Of a DNA stretch of 64,000 nucleotides, positions 58,442 through 64,000 are shown piece by piece. Below the pieces are notes generated by a model that saw only the letters and a list, made by a program, of their open reading frames with translations, was not told the origin of the DNA and did no database searches. Made by a program: the position numbers and the translations under genes. The DNA is taken from assembly GCA_018267385.1 (NCBI GenBank), contig JAFDYN010000007.1, positions 248,001 to 312,000 on the forward strand. Reading direction: 5' to 3'. Origin of the DNA: Bacteroidota bacterium. Lineage in GTDB: Bacteria > Bacteroidota > Bacteroidia > Chitinophagales > LD1. Position 1 is the stretch's first letter. Every line of letters starts with the position of its first letter.

Positions 58442-59239
58442 CTACAGGCTGCCGGTCCTGCCACCGTCTACAGGTACATTGATGCCGCTGATATAGGCCG
58501 CAGCAGGCGTAGCCAGAAAGGCCACTGCAGCAGCCACTTCCTCCGGTTTGGCAAATCTGCCCAGTGGTATCTCGGCCAGCATTTCCTTCTCCACCTCGTC
58601 AGCTGCTATTTTTTGCTTCTCACTTTTATTGGCTACGATCTCTTTCAGCCTTTCGGTCTGTGTCGCACCTGGCAGTACATTGTTGACTGTGATACCATAT
58701 TCTCCCAGCTCATTGGCCATGGTCTTGGACCAGCTGGCTACCGCACCGCGTATGGTATTGCTCACACCTAGGCCTTTGAGCGGTATCTTCACCGAGGTAG
58801 AGATGATATTGATGATACGCCCGTAGCCATCCTTTTTCATTCCTTCCATCATCAGCGTCGTGAGGAGGTGATTACAGATCAGGTGATTATTGAATGCCGA
58901 GAGGAATTCGTCTTCTGTAGCATTGGTGATCTTGCCAGATGGCGGGCCGCCGGTATTATTGACGAGTATGTGATAGGTCTTATTGGTCTTGAGCATATGG
59001 CGCTCCACTGCTGCACGTAGTTTCTCAGGGTTAGAGTAGTCTGCTACCAGGTAGTCGTGCCGCTGCTCGGCACCCGCGCTGAAGCTAAGGTCTATCAGTC
59101 CCTGCATCAGGGCAGTTTCGGTGCGGGCTACCAGCGTCACATTGGCGCCGAGCCTGGCCAGCTCTGTAGCTACTGCCTTGCCTATGCCTTTGCTGCTGCC
59201 GGATACAAATGCATTCTTGCCTGAGAGATCGAGATTCAT
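58442..59239 (-). CDS. SDR family oxidoreductase (FabG-like)
   Basis: Classical SDR: SGSSKGIGKAVATELARLG at the N-terminus, HILVNNTGGPP for NNxG, and the catalytic region IINIISTSVKIPLKGLGVSNTIR in which the Tyr of YxxxK appears replaced (GVSNTIRGA). The usual Tyr/Lys active pair is therefore not clear and the enzyme may be a binding or regulatory homologue. The C-terminal end TPAAAYISGINVPVDGG is normal for SDR proteins. It is 6 bases from the end of the convergent CorC-type gene. A partial -7 box TAGTTTTC lies 13 bases before the ATG. Confidence 0.8.
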   Translation of the reverse strand: MNLDLSGKNAFVSGSSKGIGKAVATELARLGANVTLVARTETALMQGLIDLSFSAGAEQRHDYLVADYSNPEKLRAAVERHMLKTNKTYHILVNNTGGPPSGKITNATEDEFLSAFNNHLICNHLLTTLMMEGMKKDGYGRIINIISTSVKIPLKGLGVSNTIRGAVASWSKTMANELGEYGITVNNVLPGATQTERLKEIVANKSEKQKIAADEVEKEMLAEIPLGRFAKPEEVAAAVAFLATPAAAYISGINVPVDGGRTGSL

Positions 59240-59375
59240 GTGATATAGATTTGAAAACTACCGTGGTAAAGTAAATAAAAAATCAGATGGCGATCCGCCG
59301 GATAGCAGATAGGTGCAAAAGTCATTATTTTCTTCTGGCAGGATGTGTATTTTCACTTTACAAAAGCACACAGCC

Positions 59376-59888
59376 ATGATCACACCTGCTTTCAACTTTA
59401 AGAAATGGATAGATGAGCACCGCCACCTGCTGAAGCCGCCGGTGATGAATCAGGTAGTGTACAAAGACAGCAAGGACTTCATCGTAATGGTGGTAGGCGG
59501 GCCCAACAAGCGCAAGGACTTTCACGTGAATGGTACGGAAGAGTTCTTCTACCAGCTGGAGGGCAACATAGTAGTGAAGACAGTGCAGGATGGCAAGATC
59601 GTAGATGTGCCGATAGGCGAGGGGGAGATATTTCTGCTGCCTGCCGGCACGCCACACTCACCGCGCAGAACTGAGGGTAGCGTGGGGCTGGTGATGGAAG
59701 TGCCGCGCCCGGAGAGCCTGGAGGATGGCTTCCAGTGGTACTGCGAGAACTGCGGCAACCTGCTCTACGAGGTCAAAGTGCCCGTCAAAGACATCGTGAA
59801 AGACCTGCCGGTGGTCATGGATAAATTTTACGCTGACAAAAGCCTCTGCACCTGCCGGAAATGTGGTAGTGTAATGGAAAAGCCATAG
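59376..59888 (+). CDS. nbaC: 3-Hydroxyanthranilate 3,4-dioxygenase
   Basis: Kynurenine-pathway dioxygenase that opens 3-hydroxyanthranilate on the way to quinolinate and NAD. Start ATG 59376 (MITPAFNFKKWIDEH). The cupin metal ligands are His50 (KDFHVNG), Glu56 (GTEEFFY) and His94 (AGTPHSPRR). The second, rubredoxin-like iron site of bacterial enzymes is present as Cys123/Cys126 (WYCENCGN) and Cys160/Cys163 (CTCRKCGS). No other kynurenine gene is in the window. An upstream frame to 59313 adds 21 residues and is unlikely. Confidence 0.93.
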   Translation: MITPAFNFKKWIDEHRHLLKPPVMNQVVYKDSKDFIVMVVGGPNKRKDFHVNGTEEFFYQLEGNIVVKTVQDGKIVDVPIGEGEIFLLPAGTPHSPRRTEGSVGLVMEVPRPESLEDGFQWYCENCGNLLYEVKVPVKDIVKDLPVVMDKFYADKSLCTCRKCGSVMEKP

Positions 59889-59918
59889 CCCGTCTAAATC
59901 TCCCCAAAGGGGAGACTT
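59889..59918 (+). repeat. Dispersed palindromic repeat copy C (TCTCCCC...GGGGAGA)
   Basis: TCTCCCC (59900-59906) AAA GGGGAGA (59910-59916) flanked by CCCGTCTAAA and CTT. It fills most of the 39-base gap between two convergent genes and matches copies at 38643 and 51166. Confidence 0.6.
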
Positions 59919-59927
59919 GAACGTGAA

Positions 59928-60314
59928 TCAATTCAGAGCGAAGGTTGCCTCCAATTTGAAGAGCGGGATATTTACCTCAAATATCTCCTGGGTTGCTTTA
60001 TTCTGAAAGAAGTAAGAGCCCTCCATCGTGCCAAATGGTGTGATGAGATTGCAGCCCGATACGTACTCATGCATATCTCCCTTGTAGAGCACAGGCTGGC
60101 GTCCTACTACTCCTTCGCCCTCTACTATCTCTACACCGCCTATACCGTTGGTGATGATCCAACGCCTGGAGAGCAGCTGTACGGTATGATCATTGTGATT
60201 AGAGATGCTGATCTTGTAGGCAAACACAAAGCGATTCTCATCCGGTGCAGAGTGTCCATCCTGATACATTGTCTGCACGGAGACCTCTATACCTGCTGTG
60301 ATTTCTGAGACCAT
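59928..60314 (-). CDS. apaG: ApaG domain protein
   Basis: A 128-residue immunoglobulin-fold domain of the ApaG (DUF525) type: GIEVSVQTMYQDGHSAPDEN, FAYKISISNHNDHTVQLLSR, and YVSGCNLITPFGTMEGSYFF. In other bacteria apaG lies next to ksgA and apaH and affects Mg2+/Co2+ tolerance, but its biochemical role is not settled. Here it follows gmk across a 130-base gap that holds a striking imperfect inverted repeat (60392-60425). Complete and full length. Confidence 0.92.
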   Translation of the reverse strand: MVSEITAGIEVSVQTMYQDGHSAPDENRFVFAYKISISNHNDHTVQLLSRRWIITNGIGGVEIVEGEGVVGRQPVLYKGDMHEYVSGCNLITPFGTMEGSYFFQNKATQEIFEVNIPLFKLEATFALN

Positions 60315-60391
60315 GGCTGAGGGATTTATGACCCGAAGTTATAAACGGAAACGATATCGCCAAGGGTTCTGCAAAAAAATAAACGCAACAG

Positions 60392-60425
60392 ATATTGACA
60401 TGCATCTATGCATGAAAGTCAATAT
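60392..60425. repeat. Nested inverted repeat between gmk and apaG
   Basis: ATATTGAC (60392-60399) and GTCAATAT (60418-60425) are perfect arms enclosing ATGCAT-CT-ATGCAT (60400-60413) with a GAAA bulge. The total is a 14-bp stem with a 2-base loop. No T-run follows immediately, so a simple terminator is unlikely. Confidence 0.5.
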
Positions 60426-60444
60426 AGTACAGATGTGATTTTGC

Positions 60445-61059
60445 CTAGTGGGCAGGATGAGCCTCGGCTTTTTTCAGGAAGTTTGTGATCACATTCTTGA
60501 CATTCATAAATGCGATGTCAAAATCATCATTCACCACTACCTTATCTGCCTTGTCTCTGTAGGACAGTTCTTGTTCTGCTTTCCTGATGCGCTTCTTGAG
60601 GCTGTCTTTGCTTTCTGTATTGCGGTTCTCCAGGCGGCGCGCCAGTGTTTCTTTGTCAGGCGGTGCGATGAAGATCACCAGTGCGTCATTGCCGTAGGCC
60701 TTCTTGATATTCTCAGCACCTTTCACATCCATGTCAAAGAGGGCTATCCTCCTCTGGCTCCAGATGCGCTCTATCTCACTGCGCAGGGTGCCGTAGTGCT
60801 GACCCGGATATACCTCTTCGTGCTCTACCAGGTCACCCTTCTGCACGCGCTGCTGAAATTCATTGTGCGTCACAAAGTAGTAGTCCTTGCCATCCATCTC
60901 GCCTTCGCGCCGCTCACGGGTCGTGAGGGATATACTGAAAGCCAGGTCTATGCGCTGCTTGATCAGTTTGCGTACGATGGTAGACTTGCCGGCACCTGAC
61001 GGGGCGGTGATGACGATGATCTTTTTAGGAGGTACTACTACGTGAAAGTCGTGAGACAT
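60445..61059 (-). CDS. gmk: Guanylate kinase
   Basis: Phosphorylates GMP to GDP, an essential step in purine nucleotide supply. Walker A motif APSGAGKST starts near residue 19, and the GMP-binding segment STTREREGEMDGKDYYFV (TTRxxRxGE) is complete. The C-terminal REGTEE-like loop reads RNTESKDSLKKRIRKAEQEL. It follows yicC after 37 bases in the typical yicC-gmk order. Length of 204 aa is standard. Confidence 0.95.
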   Translation of the reverse strand: MSHDFHVVVPPKKIIVITAPSGAGKSTIVRKLIKQRIDLAFSISLTTRERREGEMDGKDYYFVTHNEFQQRVQKGDLVEHEEVYPGQHYGTLRSEIERIWSQRRIALFDMDVKGAENIKKAYGNDALVIFIAPPDKETLARRLENRNTESKDSLKKRIRKAEQELSYRDKADKVVVNDDFDIAFMNVKNVITNFLKKAEAHPAH

Positions 61060-61096
61060 AAGGCTATGATTTGGAGCCGCTAATTTGATAAAAAAA

Positions 61097-61975
61097 TCAG
61101 AGTATATTATTGATCTGCTCTTTGATCTTCTCGAGCTCGTCTTTCATATTGACCACCAGCTTCTGTATAGGGGCGTGGCTGGCCTTGGAGCCGAGTGTAT
61201 TGATCTCGCGGCCTATCTCCTGAGAGATAAAGTTCAGCTTGCGGCCCTTCATATCATCCTTGCCGGCCATCACCTCGCGGTAGTACTCGCAGTGAGCCTT
61301 CAGGCGGGTCAGCTCCTCGGTGATATCGAGCTTCTCGATATAGTACACCAGCTCCTGCTCCAGGCGGTTAGGGTCTATTTTGTCTTTGCCTACGGCAGCC
61401 TCTACGCTGGTCTCCAGGCGGGACTTGATCTCGGCTACACGCTCCCGGTCCATAGCGCGTACTTCCTGAGCATATTTGTCTATGAGCGCTATACGCTGCA
61501 GCATATCGTCCGCCAGTATCTTGCCCTCGTCCGCACGGAATCCATTTAACCCTTCCAGGGCCTGCATGATGGCTTTTTCTATCGCCTTCCACTCCTCTTC
61601 GTCAGACTCCTCTGCAGCGCTGGCGGCTATCTCCGGTAGCTGCAGGATGGTAGACAGGAGTTCATTGGAGGGCGCCCCTACCTCATCAGCTATCTGGCGC
61701 AGCTCCTGATAGTAGGCCTTGATCACACGCTTATTGAGCAGTACCTCCGGGGTGTGGTCTTCTTTCTCTATCGTCACATAGACATCTACTTTGCCGCGCT
61801 GCAGCTTATCCTGTATCAGCGTGCGCAGGTTGTACTCCTGCTCCCGAAACTGGGTAGTGAATTTCAGGGAGAGATCGAGGCCTTTCTGGCTATTGAGAGA
61901 ACGCACTTCGGCTATGATCGTCTTGTTTTTGAAGGCCACCTGGGCCTTGCCGAAGCCCGTCATGGAATACAGCAT
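61097..61975 (-). CDS. yicC: YicC family endoribonuclease-type protein
   Basis: Begins MLYSMTGFGKAQVAFKNK (start ATG 61975; a TTG six codons earlier is less likely), the YicC hallmark. The C-terminal DUF1732 region has QELVYYIEKLDITEELTRLK and NFISQEIGREINTLGSKASH. E. coli YicC has been described as an endoribonuclease acting on a small RNA. It is coupled with gmk, as in many bacteria. Length of about 292 aa is normal. Confidence 0.9.
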   Translation of the reverse strand: MLYSMTGFGKAQVAFKNKTIIAEVRSLNSQKGLDLSLKFTTQFREQEYNLRTLIQDKLQRGKVDVYVTIEKEDHTPEVLLNKRVIKAYYQELRQIADEVGAPSNELLSTILQLPEIAASAAEESDEEEWKAIEKAIMQALEGLNGFRADEGKILADDMLQRIALIDKYAQEVRAMDRERVAEIKSRLETSVEAAVGKDKIDPNRLEQELVYYIEKLDITEELTRLKAHCEYYREVMAGKDDMKGRKLNFISQEIGREINTLGSKASHAPIQKLVVNMKDELEKIKEQINNIL

Positions 61976-62007
61976 CGCAGATATTTTACGCAATATACAA
62001 ATGATTA

Positions 62008-62015
62008 TACTTTTG
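62008..62015 (+). promoter_or_regulatory. -7 box directly before the TPR gene
   Basis: TACTTTTG, then GGCT, then ATG at 62020. A TTTA at 61985-61988 lies 19 bases upstream as a weak -33. Confidence 0.5.
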
Positions 62016-62019
62016 GGCT

Positions 62020-63432
62020 ATGGCAAAAACGCTCCTATCCCTGCTCCTGGCGCTGGTGGCACTCACTGCTACGGCACAGGAGGCTATCGTCAATCAGGCT
62101 ACCCTGCTCATAGCTGAAGGCAAATACAAAGACGCCGAAGGCTACCTGGACTCTATCCTGCACGCAGAGCCAAAGAATGTCACTGCCCTGATGATGAAGG
62201 GCAATGTGCTGCTGAACTATGCACTCATAGAGACGCCGGCCCTGCATATCATCACTCCGGAAGATGAATCCATCCTCAGTCCTGACCTCGCTGGCCTGAG
62301 CGATAATGTGACCGTGGTACCACAGGCAGCTGCCCGGCAGATAGCCGGCCTGTGGCTACAGGGCATCGCTATAGACTCCTCGAGGCTGGACCTGCGCAAG
62401 GGCCTCTGCAGCCTTTACGCTATGGCGCTGATGCATGATGAGCTGATCGCCTACCTGCCTGTCATGAAGGCATACACACAGAATATAGGCGACAACTTTG
62501 CCTATACGCTGGCAGACTATGCACGGCTGCTGCATGAGCGTGGGGATACCGCGGGGGCTTACGGTGTTTATCGCAGTGTGATGTCGCTATACCCCAATGT
62601 GCAGGGGCTGAATTGTACCCTTGCCTCGCTGTACTTCTCCTCGGGAGACCTGACTAACGCTAAAACATATGCAGCGCGCGGCCTGTATAGCGCGGCTACT
62701 GATAGAGATGCCTGTACTGATGCCCGCGACATCTATACGCTCATCGCACCCATAGACTCTGTACCTGCCATGCTAGCTGCCACTGAGCCTGATACCGTAT
62801 ATGGAGATCATCTCTTCTACTCGGGCCTGTATAAGTACGCCCACCATGACAATGCGTGGAAGAAAGACATCAACGGCTACCTTGATAAGTTTCAGGTGGC
62901 TGCTGATAGCAACCAAGTATTTGAGGCCGCACTATACCTGGCCACTGACCCGGAGTCAGATACGTATCACGGGCTACTCTCCCTGCTCACCTATCATATA
63001 GGGGACTATGGTGCGCGGCTGGTCACTACCCGCCTGCGCCATGACTTCGCCGATAGTGTCCTGCCATACGTCGTAGAGGCGCAGGTACTGATCAACGATA
63101 AGCGGTACAAAGATGCGGCGACGCTTCTGGATGGCTACATGGCAAAGCACCGGCCCACTAACGATGTGCAGCTGTACTATGCCTACGCCCTATACCAGTC
63201 TGCTGAGTATAAAACATCGATCGCTGCGTGGTCTGTCTATATAGATCAGCAAAAGAGAGCCGGCAATACAGCGGATAGTACGCTGGCTGTTCCGTATTAC
63301 TATATAGGTCGCGCCTGCTGGCGCATGGGTGATAGGCAAAAGGCAGGAGACTACTTTGCTAAGATCCTGGCCGGCAAAGACGACTCAAAGTATGCATACC
63401 TGGCTAAACTCTCTCTGGAGGCGCTGAAATGA
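62020..63432 (+). CDS. Exported TPR-repeat protein
   Basis: Signal peptide MAKTLLSLLLALVALTATAQ, then tetratricopeptide repeats, clearest at the start (LIAEGKYKDAEGYLDSILHA) and end (LYYAYALYQSAEYKTSIAAW; RACWRMGDRQKAGDYFAKIL). The middle 200 residues are less regular, with several aspartate-rich turns. It is divergent from yicC and its stop abuts the stop of the convergent DUF502 gene. Probably a periplasmic scaffold; no partner is evident. Confidence 0.82.
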   Translation: MAKTLLSLLLALVALTATAQEAIVNQATLLIAEGKYKDAEGYLDSILHAEPKNVTALMMKGNVLLNYALIETPALHIITPEDESILSPDLAGLSDNVTVVPQAAARQIAGLWLQGIAIDSSRLDLRKGLCSLYAMALMHDELIAYLPVMKAYTQNIGDNFAYTLADYARLLHERGDTAGAYGVYRSVMSLYPNVQGLNCTLASLYFSSGDLTNAKTYAARGLYSAATDRDACTDARDIYTLIAPIDSVPAMLAATEPDTVYGDHLFYSGLYKYAHHDNAWKKDINGYLDKFQVAADSNQVFEAALYLATDPESDTYHGLLSLLTYHIGDYGARLVTTRLRHDFADSVLPYVVEAQVLINDKRYKDAATLLDGYMAKHRPTNDVQLYYAYALYQSAEYKTSIAAWSVYIDQQKRAGNTADSTLAVPYYYIGRACWRMGDRQKAGDYFAKILAGKDDSKYAYLAKLSLEALK

Positions 63433-64000
63433 TCAAAGTACCTCCCTGCCCTCTACCGGTGGTGTGGGCTGCGGCGCTTTATCTTCCGGTACCTCCATCA
63501 CGCCACCCGAGAGGATATACTTCATAGCATGAGCAGAGCCTACATGCGGCAGCGTTTGCACCAGGTCTTTGTCTACCACATACAGGTTGCCGGTGAAGCC
63601 ATACGAGTCAGGGCAGTATACTGCTACCTTATTCTTGATATCAAACTCATCCAGGTCATCCTGTGTGATGAAGCCCATGCGGTAGAGGCCTGTGGCCCTG
63701 CCCATCTCCATGATCACAGGGCGGTTGAACTTCTTCTTATTGCTGATAAAGGCGGAGATAAAGTCCTTGAAAGAGGAATAGATATCCTTGACCAGTGGCG
63801 TATGCTCCAGCAGGTTCTCTATGATCTCCATGAGCGGCCTGACGATCACCGTAGAGCCCAGGAAGCCTATCAGCGTGATGAACGCTACAAAAATGATGAT
63901 CCCGATACCGGGAAAGCTGAAATGCAGGAAGCGCTGAAAGAGTGGTTTGGTATTGCTGTCAAAGAGGTCAAATATCTGATAGATGGCCCAGAAGGTGAAG
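63433..64000 (-). CDS. DUF502 membrane protein, 3' part (cut by window edge)
   Basis: Frame open from the right edge to the stop at 63433. The visible N-terminal side holds a membrane segment (IGIIIFVAFITLIGFLGST). The soluble part has the DUF502 signature (EIIENLLEHTPLVKDIYSSF, KDFISAF, NRPVIMEM, TGLYRMGFITQD) and ends with a proline-rich tail (KAPQPTPPVEGREVL). The start lies outside the window. DUF502 proteins are inner-membrane proteins of unknown function that are widespread in Bacteroidota. A GTG inside the frame at 63849 should not be used as the start. Confidence 0.87.
   Translation of the reverse strand, partial: FTFWAIYQIFDLFDSNTKPLFQRFLHFSFPGIGIIIFVAFITLIGFLGSTVIVRPLMEIIENLLEHTPLVKDIYSSFKDFISAFISNKKKFNRPVIMEMGRATGLYRMGFITQDDLDEFDIKNKVAVYCPDSYGFTGNLYVVDKDLVQTLPHVGSAHAMKYILSGGVMEVPEDKAPQPTPPVEGREVL

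Overview
This window looks like a stretch of core chromosome from a member of the Bacteroidota, probably the Chitinophagales/Sphingobacteriia side. The evidence is a gliding-motility ABC ATPase (GldA), a giant secreted protein ending in a gliding-motility/type IX secretion (T9SS type B) sorting domain, an IPExxxVDY protein, bacteroidete-type lipoproteins and outer-membrane barrels, and many promoters that fit the -33 TTTG / N19-21 / -7 TAnnTTTG pattern. Most genes have roughly balanced base composition. No rRNA, tRNA, CRISPR array, transposase or prophage gene was seen.

Layout. 1-8.2 kb: start of a YgjP-type metallopeptidase (cut by the window edge), clpP, a WYL regulator, a TerB-like protein, a DnaQ exonuclease with a decayed GIY-YIG-like domain, and envelope proteins. 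8.4-16.1 kb: a P-loop kinase, a stand-alone acyl-CoA mutase catalytic chain with isobutyryl-CoA-type residues, recX, an outer-membrane protein with coaX, and two rhomboid proteases in tandem. 16.1-24.0 kb: a sulfotransferase, gldA, a tiny DUF2256 protein, an SRPBCC protein, an LRR protein, a beta-lactamase-fold hydrolase, an AT-rich ATPase-TOPRIM gene, and a truncated globin lipoprotein paired with an HMA-like protein. 24.2-34.2 kb: carB (without its allosteric domain), an AT-rich nuclease-like gene, a lipoprotein, a CoA-transferase, a MATE transporter and cinA. 34.3-38.5 kb: a four-gene operon panD / flippase-like / nucleotidyltransferase / TPR lipoprotein. 38.7-45.0 kb: an SDR enzyme, an autoregulated ArsR/VOC/AHSA1 operon, acpP-fabF, an IPExxxVDY/Nudix pair and a small lipoprotein. 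45.1-48 kb: a pair of REP-like hairpins and an AT-rich PHP-ATPase gene. 48.2-64 kb: a phosphodiesterase, kup, two tandem paralogous small proteins, a 1447-residue lectin/PKD/SprB T9SS protein, a CorC/HlyC-type protein, an SDR enzyme, 3-hydroxyanthranilate dioxygenase, apaG, yicC-gmk, a TPR protein and a DUF502 protein cut by the right edge.

The best places to look for undescribed biology are three AT-rich single-gene islets sitting between housekeeping genes: an ABC-ATPase/TOPRIM (OLD-like) protein at 21.1 kb with an 11-bp inverted repeat just upstream, a winged-helix plus PD-(D/E)XK-like protein at 27.1 kb, and a PHP plus SMC-like ATPase protein at 45.2 kb next to REP-like hairpins. All three have defence-like architectures, and none has a recognisable partner gene or mobility gene beside it. 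Their function is inference. A second genome-scale pattern is a -7 promoter box placed only 4-8 bases before the ATG of at least seven genes, which implies leaderless or near-leaderless mRNAs.
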